A stretch of DNA of 64,000 nucleotides, from positions 62,001 to 126,000 of the forward strand of contig JAUIAO010000008.1 of the NCBI GenBank assembly GCA_030425425.1, given 5' to 3'. Origin of the DNA: Bacteroidia bacterium. Its GTDB lineage: Bacteria; Bacteroidota; Bacteroidia; Cytophagales; Cyclobacteriaceae. Within the stretch, counting starts at the first letter, position 1; every line of letters begins with the position of its first letter. Of the stretch, positions 10,419 through 19,982 are shown in pieces. The position numbers were made by a program, and so were the translations under genes. The notes beneath the pieces were generated by a model. That model was not told where the DNA came from and did not search any database. It worked only from the letters and a program-made list of their open reading frames with translations.

Positions 10419-10479
10419 GTTGTCTGCTGTAATTTTTGGTCGCGAAAGCTACGAATATAATACTTAAACTACTGTAATT

Positions 10480-12006
10480 CTAATGTTTAAAATGTCTTGT
10501 CCCTGTAAATACCATCGATATGCCGTGTTCGTCACAGTAGTCGATAGATAGCTGATCCTTTACTGATCCACCAGGCTGAATTACTGAAGTAATTCCTGCC
10601 TTGTCTGCTATTTCAACACAATCAGGAAAAGGGAAAAATGCATCTGAAGCCATCACAGCTCCCTTTAGATCGAAACCAAATTTCTTTGCCTTGTCAATGG
10701 CTTGTTCTAAAGCATCTACACGAGAAGTTTGACCTACACCACTCGCCAGCATTTGACCATCTTTGGCAAGTATGATTGTGTTAGATTTGGATTGCTTACA
10801 GATTTTAGATGCAAATAATAGACTTTCGATCTCTTCAGGTGAAGGAGCAATTTTAGTTACGGTTTTCAGCATGTCAGCAGAGTCAGTAACATGATCATAG
10901 TCTTGTACCAAGGTGCCGTTCAACATGCTTTTGTGCGTCAATTGCCTATTCCAGCTTTTTTTCTGAATGAGCAGAATTCTATTTTTCTTCTGCTGTAGTA
11001 TTTCCAGTGCTTCAGGGGCAAATGACGGAGCAATTAAAATTTCGAAGAACAAGCTATGCATTTCTTCCGCTGCTTCTTTGCTCACCTCTTTGTTGGTGAT
11101 CAATACACCACCGAATGCAGAAATAGTATCTGCCTGAAATGCCCTCATGTAGGCTGATTTCACATCTGTTCCGGTTGCCACACCGCATGCATTGTTGTGT
11201 TTCAGGATAGCAAATGCTGTTTCATCTCCAAACTCTGCAATCAGTTGAATTGCCGCTTCAATATCTACCAGGTTGTTGTAGGAGATTTCTTTGCCATGTA
11301 TCTGATCAAAGTAAGGTTCAGATTCTTGATAGAACACGCCTTTCTGATGTGGGTTCTCACCATATCTAAGCACTTTCCCTTCACTCGCACTTACTTTGAA
11401 AGAAGGTACAGAGCCATCTTCGTTCATATAGCTGAAAATGGCAGAGTCATAATGTGATGAAGTATTAAAAGCCTTAGTTGCGAAGAGTTTTCTTTGCTCC
11501 AAAGTAGTCACTCCCTCTTGTGAATCTAAAACTTCAAGCAGATCCGAATAATAATTCCTTGAGCTCACGATCACTACATCTTTGAAGTTTTTCGCTGCTC
11601 CTCTGATAAGGGCTATTCCTCCTATATCGATTTTTTCAATGATGTCTTCTTCACTTGCTCCACTAGCGACCGTTTCTTCAAACGGATACAAATCCACAAT
11701 CACAAGATCGATTGGAGGAATCTCATACTGTTCTTTTTCTTTCTGGTCACCTTCGTGATCTCTTCTGTGGAGTATTCCGCCAAAAACTTTTGGATGAAGA
11801 GTTTTTACTCTTCCACCGAAAATGGATGGGTACTTAGTGATGTCTTCCACAGGAGTGACAGCAATCCCCATATCTTCAATGAATTTCTGAGTTCCTCCCG
11901 TTGAGTATAATTGAACGCCTTGATCGTTCAATTTCTCCACTATCGGAGCTAATCCATCTTTGTAAAAAACTGAAATTAGTGCTGATTTAATCTTTACTTC
12001 GCTCAT
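10480..12006 (-). CDS. purH: Bifunctional AICAR transformylase / IMP cyclohydrolase PurH
   Basis: Catalyses the last two steps of de novo IMP synthesis. From the ATG at 12006 the product is 508 residues, starting MSEVKIKSALISVFYKDG; a start seven codons earlier adds nothing conserved. The N-terminal cyclohydrolase domain shows STGGT and GGRVKTLHPKVFGGIL; the C-terminal formyltransferase has LRYGENPHQ, KHNNACGVA and ASDAFFPFPD with QPGGS near the end. It is on the same strand as mreB downstream and purN upstream, though separated from purN by about 135 bases. Confidence 0.96.
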   Translation of the reverse strand: MSEVKIKSALISVFYKDGLAPIVEKLNDQGVQLYSTGGTQKFIEDMGIAVTPVEDITKYPSIFGGRVKTLHPKVFGGILHRRDHEGDQKEKEQYEIPPIDLVIVDLYPFEETVASGASEEDIIEKIDIGGIALIRGAAKNFKDVVIVSSRNYYSDLLEVLDSQEGVTTLEQRKLFATKAFNTSSHYDSAIFSYMNEDGSVPSFKVSASEGKVLRYGENPHQKGVFYQESEPYFDQIHGKEISYNNLVDIEAAIQLIAEFGDETAFAILKHNNACGVATGTDVKSAYMRAFQADTISAFGGVLITNKEVSKEAAEEMHSLFFEILIAPSFAPEALEILQQKKNRILLIQKKSWNRQLTHKSMLNGTLVQDYDHVTDSADMLKTVTKIAPSPEEIESLLFASKICKQSKSNTIILAKDGQMLASGVGQTSRVDALEQAIDKAKKFGFDLKGAVMASDAFFPFPDCVEIADKAGITSVIQPGGSVKDQLSIDYCDEHGISMVFTGTRHFKH

Positions 12007-12141
12007 CTGCCTGAAAATAAGCTGCAAAAGTAGCTATTTTGTTGGTTGATATTGATTCGTTGAACAGTAAAAACAAGGATTTATTGAATTTTTCAGGGAT
12101 GAATCAATCTTTTGTTGACTCGGCTCGCAATTTTCTGAAGT

Positions 12142-12726
12142 TTATTGGTTGGATTCATAAAGTGTGATCACATATTCCTCAATGACTTTCGGAAAATGTT
12201 CATGTTCCAGCTTATGAATTCTGGAGGCTAATGTATCAGGAGTGTCATTTTTTTCGACCGAGCATTTTGCCTGAAAAAGATGCTCGCCTTCATCATAGTT
12301 TTCATTAACGAAATGAATCGTAATTCCGGATTCTTTCTCATTGTTTGCGATTACAGCTTCATGAACAAAATGCCCAAACATTCCTTTTCCTCCGTATTTT
12401 GGGAGTAGAGCTGGGTGAATATTGATGATTTTATCAGGGAATGCATCAATCATATACTGAGGGATTTTCCAGAGAAATCCAGCTAGTACGATCATGTGCG
12501 CATTGTATTTTTCGATGTGATTCAGAAATTCTGAAGATTTGAATTCTTCACGGTTAAATATTTCTGATGGAATCCCCAGGTTCTTTGCTCGCTCCAGCAC
12601 ATAAGCTTCGGGTTTATTTGCAAAAATTGCCGATACTTTAATGGATGGGTGGTTCGCAAAATGGTTGACAATTTGTTCGGCATTGGAGCCACTTCCTGAG
12701 GCGAAGATGATGAGGTTTATATCCAT
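12142..12726 (-). CDS. purN: Phosphoribosylglycinamide formyltransferase PurN
   Basis: A 194-residue enzyme that transfers a formyl group from 10-formyl-THF to GAR in purine synthesis. The N-terminus FASGSGSNAEQIV is the phosphate-binding loop, and NIHPALLPKYGGKGMFG carries the catalytic Asn and His; ENYDEGEHLFQ supplies the conserved Asp. Length is normal for the single-domain PurN family. It overlaps the upstream prenyltransferase gene by ten bases. Confidence 0.95.
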   Translation of the reverse strand: MDINLIIFASGSGSNAEQIVNHFANHPSIKVSAIFANKPEAYVLERAKNLGIPSEIFNREEFKSSEFLNHIEKYNAHMIVLAGFLWKIPQYMIDAFPDKIINIHPALLPKYGGKGMFGHFVHEAVIANNEKESGITIHFVNENYDEGEHLFQAKCSVEKNDTPDTLASRIHKLEHEHFPKVIEEYVITLYESNQ

Positions 12727-13589
12727 GATTTGGTAAGTATCATACTTATGAGACCCGAAATTATGATGACATTCGTAAATCGGACAAGACTTTTGTAATG
12801 TATTTGCCTGTCAGCAAGAATTAATCGATAAATGAAATATGCAAAGACAGGCAAAAGTCCTGTGAAATAAAACCTTACCACCCAGCTATCAATTTTGATT
12901 AAGTAATAAATGAGCAATCCAGCGCTACCAATACTTACTAAATAGATGAACCATTTGGCTCCTCTTATGCCGAAGATGACAGGGATGCTTTCTATGCCGA
13001 ACCTCTCGTCACCTTTCACATCTTCCATGTCTTTGATGACTTCTCTGATCAAAACGATAGCCATAGCAAAAAGTGAATATGCGTAGATTAATACCTCGCT
13101 TCTCTCCAGAAATATTGCGACAAGCAGCAGGGTGATTCCGGTCAGAAATGAGATGATAATGTTGCCAATTAACGTGATACGTCTGAGGTAATTTGAATAA
13201 TACCAGAGAAAGAAGGAAGAGAATAAATGAACTACTCCGATTTTGATATCGAGAAGAAAGCCGAGTGAAATGCCCCCGACAGTTAATAGAAAATGTGACA
13301 ACAAAGCTTTTCTTCGTCTTAGTTTCGTGCCGACTACTACTTTGTGTGGTCTATTCACTAAATCTACTTTTTGATCATAATAGTCATTGATGATATACCC
13401 ACCAGCTGCAATCATCACTGTACTAGCCACCATCAGGAAAAACCAGATACTTGTTAGGTCATCATATTTCTTAGGATATTCAGAAATAAGGAAGATGGCT
13501 GCAAGGTATTGAGTAGAACCAATTGTCAAGAGGTTTGGTATCCTGCTGGCCTTAAGAAAACCAATAAAATCCTGAAGCAGCCTTCTCAT
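12717..13589 (-). CDS. UbiA-family prenyltransferase
   Basis: An integral membrane protein of 290 residues with eight or nine membrane segments. Two Asp-rich metal-binding motifs are clear: NDYYDQKVDLVNRP near residue 67 and DMEDVKGD near residue 187. These transfer a prenyl group from a diphosphate donor to an acceptor. The form of the motifs and the lack of quinone-specific neighbours suggest the geranylgeranylglycerol-phosphate branch or a related Bacteroidota group, but the substrate cannot be read from sequence alone. It overlaps DUF2520 by four bases upstream and purN by ten downstream. Confidence 0.85.
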   Translation of the reverse strand: MRRLLQDFIGFLKASRIPNLLTIGSTQYLAAIFLISEYPKKYDDLTSIWFFLMVASTVMIAAGGYIINDYYDQKVDLVNRPHKVVVGTKLRRRKALLSHFLLTVGGISLGFLLDIKIGVVHLFSSFFLWYYSNYLRRITLIGNIIISFLTGITLLLVAIFLERSEVLIYAYSLFAMAIVLIREVIKDMEDVKGDERFGIESIPVIFGIRGAKWFIYLVSIGSAGLLIYYLIKIDSWVVRFYFTGLLPVFAYFIYRLILADRQIHYKSLVRFTNVIIISGLISMILTKSWI

Positions 13590-14353
13590 AATTTCAGGTT
13601 TGGATTGATTGATTTGCTAATTTGGGAATATAAACTTTTTTCGGACTCATTGCCATCCAATAATTCAAGATGAAGTCGGATTGTTTCCCCATCGCCTCTG
13701 ATTGCAGGTCCAGTCTGCGCTTTTTCTGGGCCAATTGCTACAGCCTTATCAATGGTTTCCTGAATCAAATGCTGTAAATCAGAAAACACTAGTCCTGTTT
13801 CGTTCAGGTGTTTTTGAGCCAGTTGGTAGAGATAGTTGGTGAAATTACATGACAATACTGCTGAGAGATGAACTTTTAGTCGTTCTTCAGAATTGCAGTG
13901 AATTACCTTCTTCGTAAGGAGTTCTGCAACGGATTTAATTTTCTCAAGTGTTAGTACATTATTGCCTTCTATCAATATTGGGATGTTGTCCCAATTGATT
14001 TGTTTTTCTTTAGTAAAGGTTTGGAGTGGATAGAGCACTCCGTAATTAGAAAATGAGCTTAGCGAAGTAATATTCTGACTCCCGGATAAATGTACTACAA
14101 TCGACTTCTGAAGATATTTTTCTTCAATGCTTTGATTGGCGATTTGCCGATCTGGTACGGCAAGAAAGATTAAATCGCAATCCTGACTGATCGCAGTAGA
14201 AATAGCCACTGAATCCAACCCAATTGAATCCACAAATGATTGACCATTTTTAAGGTTTCTTGAGATAATTAGTGATGGAGGGTTTCCTATTTCAATCAGT
14301 CGTTTTGTAAGGTGAAATGCTAAGTTGCCAGTGCCAATAATTGCGATTTTCAA
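13586..14353 (-). CDS. Rossmann-fold NADP-binding protein with DUF2520-type C-terminus
   Basis: A 255-residue protein. The N-terminus KIAIIGTGNLAFHL is a dinucleotide-binding loop of the F420-dependent NADP oxidoreductase / pyrroline-carboxylate-reductase type; LVVHLSGSQ-like text (SIVVHLSGSQNITSL) and the C-terminal helical part with AVLSCNFTNYL and GPAIRGD fit the DUF2520 family. The reaction is not established for this family. First gene of the run DUF2520 - ubiA-like - purN, all overlapping. Confidence 0.8.
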   Translation of the reverse strand: MKIAIIGTGNLAFHLTKRLIEIGNPPSLIISRNLKNGQSFVDSIGLDSVAISTAISQDCDLIFLAVPDRQIANQSIEEKYLQKSIVVHLSGSQNITSLSSFSNYGVLYPLQTFTKEKQINWDNIPILIEGNNVLTLEKIKSVAELLTKKVIHCNSEERLKVHLSAVLSCNFTNYLYQLAQKHLNETGLVFSDLQHLIQETIDKAVAIGPEKAQTGPAIRGDGETIRLHLELLDGNESEKSLYSQISKSINPNLKL

Positions 14354-14575
14354 TGCGATGATGATTTTCTTACAAAGCTATACGGATAACTTGTCAAATG
14401 TTTGACTATTTGCGCTGACTAGTTCCTAAAAACGGACGTATTTAATAAACATCGGGAGAATCCTGCCTGTCATCTAAGTTTTATGGATGATTCAGAAACA
14501 ATTAAGAACCTTTGTTCAGAATCAATGATCAAATAGTTGATTTTTCACATTTTTGTATTGAATCAAATATTCACC

Positions 14576-15622
14576 ATGAAAAAAATACTAATTACGGGAG
14601 GTGCAGGCTTTATTGGGTCCCATGTTGTTCGAAGATTTGTGAAGAATTATTCCGATTATCAGATATATAATTTGGACAAACTCACATATGCTGGAAATCT
14701 GGAAAACCTTAGAGATATAGAGGATGCTCCGAACTATACCTTTATTAAGGGAGACATCTGTGATGCAGGATTTATTCAGCAGATTTTTGTGCAATACCAG
14801 TTTGATGGTGTAATTCATCTTGCCGCTGAGTCTCATGTAGACCGCTCCATTACCAATCCAATGGCTTTTGTAGAAACGAATGTGATTGGTACGGTGACCT
14901 TATTAAACGCGGCAAATCATTTTTGGAAAGACAAAACAGACAAGCGTTTTTATCATGTTTCAACAGATGAGGTTTATGGCTCACTTGGTGAGGAGGGTTT
15001 TTTCCTGGAAACAACTTCGTATGATCCTAAATCACCATACAGTGCATCAAAAGCTTCTTCTGATCACTTTGTAAGAGCTTATCACAATACTTACAGTTTG
15101 CCGATCGTGGTTTCGAACTGTTCTAATAATTATGGTTCATTTCATTTTCCTGAGAAATTAATACCACTTGTTATCAACAATATCCAGCAAAACAAACCTT
15201 TACCGATATATGGTAAAGGGGAGAATATCAGGGACTGGTTATTCGTAGAGGATCATGCTCGTGCTATAGATGTGATATTCCATAAAGGAAAAGATGGAGA
15301 CACTTACAATATTGGAGGATTCAACGAATGGACAAACATAGATCTGGTGAAACTTCTCTGTAAGATCATGGATGAAAAGTTAGGCAGAGACCCTGGTACA
15401 TCGGAAAAATTGATAACCTATGTGAAAGACAGGGCTGGTCATGATATGAGATATGCTATCGATGCAACTAAACTAAAGAATGAATTGGGTTGGGAGCCGT
15501 CTTTACAATTTGAGGAGGGACTGGAGAAAACTGTAGATTGGTACCTGGCCAATCAAAAATGGATGAATGATATCACATCGGGAGATTATCAGAATTATTA
15601 TAAGGAACATTATCAGGCATAG
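14576..15622 (+). CDS. rfbB: dTDP-glucose 4,6-dehydratase
   Basis: Converts dTDP-glucose to dTDP-4-keto-6-deoxyglucose. From ATG 14576 the product is 348 residues and starts [20 protein letters not shown], the NAD-binding loop; a start 13 codons upstream only adds a hydrophobic tail and was rejected. STDEVYGSLG and SPYSASKASSDHFVRAY supply the catalytic Tyr-x3-Lys and the DEVYG motif of this enzyme. First gene of the polysaccharide locus, behind about 220 bases of non-coding DNA that must hold its promoter. Confidence 0.95.
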   Translation: MKKILITGGAGFIGSHVVRRFVKNYSDYQIYNLDKLTYAGNLENLRDIEDAPNYTFIKGDICDAGFIQQIFVQYQFDGVIHLAAESHVDRSITNPMAFVETNVIGTVTLLNAANHFWKDKTDKRFYHVSTDEVYGSLGEEGFFLETTSYDPKSPYSASKASSDHFVRAYHNTYSLPIVVSNCSNNYGSFHFPEKLIPLVINNIQQNKPLPIYGKGENIRDWLFVEDHARAIDVIFHKGKDGDTYNIGGFNEWTNIDLVKLLCKIMDEKLGRDPGTSEKLITYVKDRAGHDMRYAIDATKLKNELGWEPSLQFEEGLEKTVDWYLANQKWMNDITSGDYQNYYKEHYQA

Positions 15623-15666
15623 ATTTAGTCCCGATTGAAAAAACAGATTTTTAAAATTATAACTAT

Positions 15667-15707
15667 CCCTCTTCTCCTCTTTTGGTAAGAGATGGGCTGA
15701 GGGTGAG
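15667..15707 (+). repeat. Imperfect intergenic palindrome, CCCTC...GAGGG type
   Basis: Between rfbB and rfbA. Outer arms 15667-15671 (CCCTC) and 15699-15703 (GAGGG) enclose a perfect five-base inner stem 15677-15681 / 15687-15691 with a five-base loop. The layout resembles the CCCTCTCC...GGAGAGGG...GGGTGAGG intergenic palindromes scattered in many bacterial genomes. No T-run follows, so it is not a standard terminator. Confidence 0.5.
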
Positions 15708-15726
15708 TTGATATAAAATTGAACAA

Positions 15727-16593
15727 ATGAAAGGAATTGTATTAGCAGGTGGATCAGGCACAAGATTACATCCTTTGACGCTTGCAGTAAGTAAACAGAT
15801 TTTGCCGGTTTACGATAAACCAATGATTTATTATCCACTGTCTGTACTTATGCTGGCGGGAATCCGAGAAATTTTAATTATTTCTACACCGAGAGATTTG
15901 CCATTATTTGAGCAGTTACTAGGTGATGGAAAGTCTTTGGGCTGTGAGTTTACTTATGCCGTACAGGAAAAACCAGAGGGATTGGCTCAGGCATTCATCA
16001 TTGGGGATGAATTTATAGGGAATGATGCTGTCGCACTCGTGTTGGGAGATAATATTTTTTACGCATCTGGACTGTCAAAGAAATTACAGTCTTGTGTGGA
16101 TCCTGAAGGGGGACTTGTGTTCGCCTATCAGGTAAATGATCCTGAGAGATATGGGGTTGTAGAATTTGATCAATCAGGCAAAGCGATTAGTATTGAAGAA
16201 AAACCGGATGATCCCAAATCAAACTATGCAGTCCCGGGGCTTTATTTCTATGACAATGAAGTGGTAGAAATTGCTAAGAATGTAAAACCTAGTGCCAGAG
16301 GAGAATTGGAGATAACTTCAGTCAACAATCATTATTTAGAAAAAGGGAAGTTATCTGTTGAGAAACTTGACAGAGGAACCGCTTGGCTGGACACGGGTAC
16401 ATTTGCTTCTTTAAATCAGGCCGGTGCTTTTGTTCAGGCAATTGAGGAAAGACAGGGAATGAAGATCAGCTGTATTGAAGAAATCGCCTGGAGAATGGGA
16501 TATATCAATGATGAACAACTCTTGGAGATAGCACAGCCATTGGTAAAGAGTGGATATGGTCAATATCTGATAGATTTGCTGAAATGGAAATAA
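15727..16593 (+). CDS. rfbA: Glucose-1-phosphate thymidylyltransferase
   Basis: Makes dTDP-glucose from dTTP and glucose-1-phosphate. The 288-residue product starts [18 protein letters not shown], the nucleotide-binding signature, with LGDNIFY (metal-binding Asp), EEKPDDPKS and [12 protein letters not shown] downstream. It overlaps rfbC by ten bases. Its placement after rfbB is the usual rml order shuffled. Confidence 0.96.
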   Translation: MKGIVLAGGSGTRLHPLTLAVSKQILPVYDKPMIYYPLSVLMLAGIREILIISTPRDLPLFEQLLGDGKSLGCEFTYAVQEKPEGLAQAFIIGDEFIGNDAVALVLGDNIFYASGLSKKLQSCVDPEGGLVFAYQVNDPERYGVVEFDQSGKAISIEEKPDDPKSNYAVPGLYFYDNEVVEIAKNVKPSARGELEITSVNNHYLEKGKLSVEKLDRGTAWLDTGTFASLNQAGAFVQAIEERQGMKISCIEEIAWRMGYINDEQLLEIAQPLVKSGYGQYLIDLLKWK

Positions 16594-17123
16594 TAGAAAC
16601 ACCACTCAAAGATTGTTTCATCATTAAATCAAAGAAATTTGGAGATGATAGAGGATTCTTTTTGGAGGCACTGAATCAAAAGCACCTCAAGAATGCGGGG
16701 ATAGATCTCAATGTCCAACAAATCAACTTTGCGAAATCAGGGAAAAATGTACTGAGAGGCCTTCATTACCAACTGGAGCCAATGGCTCAGGCTAAATATG
16801 TAGGTGTAATATCTGGAGCAGCTGTGGATGTTGCAGTCGATATTCGTGAATCTTCTCCCACATTTGGTCAATATTTCATGGCAGAGTTGTCTTCACCTGA
16901 CACACTTTTTTATGTTCCAAGAGGATTTGCTCATGGATATTATACATTGGAAGAAAACACCATCTTTTACTACGCTGTGGATAATTTCTATTCACCTGAG
17001 CATGAAAGAGGAATATTATATAATGATCCTGATCTGGGAATAAACTGGGGTGATATCGAACCTTTAGTTTCAGAAAAGGATTTAAAACAATCGAAATTTA
17101 AATCTGCTGAATTATTCAGATAA
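16584..17123 (+). CDS. rfbC: dTDP-4-dehydrorhamnose 3,5-epimerase
   Basis: A 179-residue cupin epimerase. The motif VLRGLHYQ with the catalytic His near residue 61, [14 protein letters not shown], and VPRGFAHGY match RmlC closely. It works on the product of RfbB. No dTDP-4-dehydrorhamnose reductase (rfbD) gene follows; the next gene, overlapping by one base, is a UDP-glucuronate decarboxylase. Confidence 0.93.
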   Translation: MEIIETPLKDCFIIKSKKFGDDRGFFLEALNQKHLKNAGIDLNVQQINFAKSGKNVLRGLHYQLEPMAQAKYVGVISGAAVDVAVDIRESSPTFGQYFMAELSSPDTLFYVPRGFAHGYYTLEENTIFYYAVDNFYSPEHERGILYNDPDLGINWGDIEPLVSEKDLKQSKFKSAELFR

Positions 17124-18067
17124 TGGGAAAAGAAAAAGTATTAATAACAGGAGGTGCCGGATTTTTAGGATCTCATTTGTGTGACCGATTCATAAAGGAA
17201 GGTTATCATGTCGTTGCAATGGACAACCTTCTTACTGGTGATATAGAAAACATTGCTCATCTGATGGGGCATCCTGACTTTGAGTTTCAACATCATGATG
17301 TTTCAAAGTATGTGCATGTTTCTGGTAAAGTCAAATATATACTTCATTTCGCCTCACCAGCCAGTCCAATTGACTATCTGAAAATGCCTATTCAGACTAT
17401 GAAGGTTGGATCGCTCGGCACACTTAACTGCCTCGGATTAGCCAAGGATAAAGGAGCTAGAATGCTAATTGCTTCGACTTCTGAAGTTTATGGAGATCCA
17501 CTTGTCCATCCACAAACAGAAGATTATTGGGGTAATGTAAATCCGGTTGGACCAAGAGGAGTATATGATGAAGCCAAAAGATTTCAGGAAGCATTGACCA
17601 TGGCATATCATACGTATCATGGTCTTGAAACTCGAATTGTTAGGATTTTCAATACTTTTGGCCCTAGAATGCGTCTGGATGACGGACGTGTGTTGCCAGC
17701 ATTTATTTCACAAGCTCTGAGAGGAGAAGACCTTACCGCATTTGGAGATGGATCACAGACAAGATCATTCACCTACGTAGATGACTTGGTAGAAGGAATT
17801 TATAGACTTCTGCTTAGTGATTATGCACATCCAGTAAATATTGGCAACCCAGATGAAATTACAATCAATGAGTTTGGAGAAGAGATCATTAGGTTGACTG
17901 GTAGTAAGTCAAAAATTAAATATTTTGATTTGCCAAAAGACGATCCAAAGCAAAGAAAACCAGATATCACACTTGCTAAAAAAGTATTAGGTTGGGAACC
18001 TAAATACACACGATCAAAAGGGTTGGAACCAACGTTAGAATATTTTAAAAAGAAGGTCTTAGGATAA
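17123..18067 (+). CDS. UDP-glucuronate decarboxylase (UDP-xylose synthase)
   Basis: A 314-residue short-chain dehydrogenase. The NAD loop GGAGFLG is at residues 10-16 and the catalytic pair Y148-x3-K152 sits in [32 protein letters not shown] and [18 protein letters not shown] are signatures of UDP-glucuronate decarboxylases, which make UDP-xylose from UDP-glucuronate. It is not an RfbD: that family has a different, shorter Rossmann protein. The source of UDP-glucuronate is unclear unless the next gene, or a gene elsewhere, provides it. Confidence 0.88.
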   Translation: MGKEKVLITGGAGFLGSHLCDRFIKEGYHVVAMDNLLTGDIENIAHLMGHPDFEFQHHDVSKYVHVSGKVKYILHFASPASPIDYLKMPIQTMKVGSLGTLNCLGLAKDKGARMLIASTSEVYGDPLVHPQTEDYWGNVNPVGPRGVYDEAKRFQEALTMAYHTYHGLETRIVRIFNTFGPRMRLDDGRVLPAFISQALRGEDLTAFGDGSQTRSFTYVDDLVEGIYRLLLSDYAHPVNIGNPDEITINEFGEEIIRLTGSKSKIKYFDLPKDDPKQRKPDITLAKKVLGWEPKYTRSKGLEPTLEYFKKKVLG

Positions 18068-18077
18068 GTTACATAGT

Positions 18078-19334
18078 GTGGAAATAAGAGTTGGAGTAAT
18101 TGGGCTTGGATACGTTGGTTTACCTCTTGCTGTAGAAGCAGGTAAGAAATACACAACCGTGGGTTTTGATATCAGCCAGTTCAGGATTGGCGAGCTAAAA
18201 AGCGGAAAAGACCGGACCTTGGAGGTTTCAGAATTAGAATTGCGAGAAGCGAGGCAATTGTCCTTTTCAAGTAATATAGAATCATTAGCTGAATGTAATT
18301 TCTACATTGTTACTGTACCTACTCCCGTAGATGATCATAAAAAACCCGATCTCACACCTTTGAAGAAGGCTTCTGAAACAGTTTCCAAAGTGCTGAAAAA
18401 AGGGGATATAGTGGTTTATGAATCTACAGTATATCCGGGTTGCACAGAAGAAGTCTGTGTGCCTATCCTGGAGAAGGGAAGTGGTCTTAGATTTAATCAA
18501 GATTTTTTCTGTGGATATTCTCCGGAGAGAATTAATCCTGGTGACAAAGAACACCGATTGCCAAATATTCTAAAAGTAACAAGTGGAAGTACAGAGCACA
18601 CAGCGCGAATAGTTGATGATTTCTATAAGTCCCTGATAACAGCAGGTACTCATTTAGCATCATCTATCAAAGTAGCAGAAGCGGCAAAAGTTATCGAAAA
18701 TGCTCAGCGAGACATTAATATTGCTTTTATCAATGAGCTCTCGATGATTTTCGATCGAATAGGTGTGGATACAAGTGAAGTGCTTGCTGCTGCTGGTACA
18801 AAATGGAATTTTCTAAAGTTTACTCCAGGTTTAGTCGGAGGGCACTGCATAGGTGTGGATCCTTTTTACCTGACTTATAAAGCGGAAGAGCTTGGCTATC
18901 ATCCGCAGGTAATATTGTCAGGGAGAAAGATCAATGATAATATGGGTTCTCACGTTGCGCAGAGGACAATTAAGTTATTGTCTCAAAAAAAACAGCTTAA
19001 TCCTGATACTCGGGTGTTGATTCTTGGCATCACTTTCAAAGAAAACTGTCCGGATATTCGAAATTCAAGAGTAATTGATATTTACAAAGAGTTTGTGGAT
19101 TTCGGATTGAGTGTAGATGTATTTGATCCAAATGCAGACGAAGAGGAAGTATCAACAGAGTATGGGTTACAATTGACGTCTCATCCGGATTACTCTGGAT
19201 ATGGAGGAATAGTAGCAGCTGTGGCGCATCATCAATTTATTGATTTAGATTGGAAAACTATAAGAAATCAAGTTTCAGTAATTTTTGATGTAAAGGGTTT
19301 TTTACCAAAGGAATTCGTAGATTCGCGGCTTTAG
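18078..19334 (+). CDS. UDP-N-acetylhexosamine (or UDP-glucose) 6-dehydrogenase
   Basis: Oxidises the C6 of a UDP-sugar to a uronic acid. The 418-residue product starts at GTG 18078; the codons after it encode VGVIGLGYVGLPLAVEAG, the NAD loop, so no later start is possible. VPTPVDDHKKPDL, ESTVYPGCTEEV and the catalytic Cys in GGHCIGVDP are present. The PTPVD and YSPERINPGD text is typical of the TviB/WbpA group acting on UDP-GlcNAc or UDP-GalNAc, so I favour a UDP-HexNAcA product over UDP-glucuronate. It follows the decarboxylase by ten bases. Confidence 0.88.
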   Translation: MEIRVGVIGLGYVGLPLAVEAGKKYTTVGFDISQFRIGELKSGKDRTLEVSELELREARQLSFSSNIESLAECNFYIVTVPTPVDDHKKPDLTPLKKASETVSKVLKKGDIVVYESTVYPGCTEEVCVPILEKGSGLRFNQDFFCGYSPERINPGDKEHRLPNILKVTSGSTEHTARIVDDFYKSLITAGTHLASSIKVAEAAKVIENAQRDINIAFINELSMIFDRIGVDTSEVLAAAGTKWNFLKFTPGLVGGHCIGVDPFYLTYKAEELGYHPQVILSGRKINDNMGSHVAQRTIKLLSQKKQLNPDTRVLILGITFKENCPDIRNSRVIDIYKEFVDFGLSVDVFDPNADEEEVSTEYGLQLTSHPDYSGYGGIVAAVAHHQFIDLDWKTIRNQVSVIFDVKGFLPKEFVDSRL

Positions 19335-19384
19335 AATTGTAAAATTGTCAATAAAACCAGCAAAAAATATAAACTTCTACCAGA

Positions 19385-19981
19385 ATGGGAATAGAAGAAA
19401 ACATTATACCACACGATCACCTGATCAAGCAGTCAGACCGAATTAAAAAATTGGGTTATGGACCTAAATTGATTTGGTTTACGGGGCTCTCTGGATCCGG
19501 AAAATCTACATTGGCTAGCGCTCTCGAAACCTATTTGTATAATCAAGATTTTCTCACATATATTCTAGATGGTGATAATATTCGCTCTGGACTGAATAAA
19601 GATCTGGATTTCACAGACGAAAGTCGAGTGGAAAACATTCGTAGGATATCTGAAGTATCCAAGCTTTTTCTTGATGCCGGAGTAGTAGTTTTAACTGCTT
19701 TTATATCGCCATTTAGGGCAGATCGCCAACAAGCTAAAGAACTGGTAGGTGAAGAGAATTTTATCGAGGTATTCGTGGATACCCCACTCGAAATCTGTGA
19801 GAAAAGGGATGTGAAAGGTCTTTATGCCAAAGCTCGAGCAGGGAAAATCGCAAATTTCACAGGGATAGATTCCCCTTTCGAACGTCCTGAAAATCCTGAT
19901 GTCCATATATTGACAGATGGGCAAACCGTAGAGGATTCACTTAATGAACTAATCAAAAAAATAGTACCAAAACTCAAGTAG
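19385..19981 (+). CDS. cysC: Adenylylsulfate kinase
   Basis: Phosphorylates APS to PAPS, the universal sulfate donor. The 198-residue product has the P-loop GLSGSGKS at residues 34-41, DGDNIRSGL near residue 62, and AFISPFRADRQQA carrying the conserved Ser/Arg segment, followed by EVFVDTPLEICEKRD and KGLYAKARAGKI. It stands alone, not fused to CysN. Together with cysD (one base downstream) and cysN it forms a complete PAPS-making set inside a polysaccharide locus. Confidence 0.95.
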   Translation: MGIEENIIPHDHLIKQSDRIKKLGYGPKLIWFTGLSGSGKSTLASALETYLYNQDFLTYILDGDNIRSGLNKDLDFTDESRVENIRRISEVSKLFLDAGVVVLTAFISPFRADRQQAKELVGEENFIEVFVDTPLEICEKRDVKGLYAKARAGKIANFTGIDSPFERPENPDVHILTDGQTVEDSLNELIKKIVPKLK

Positions 19982-19982
19982 C

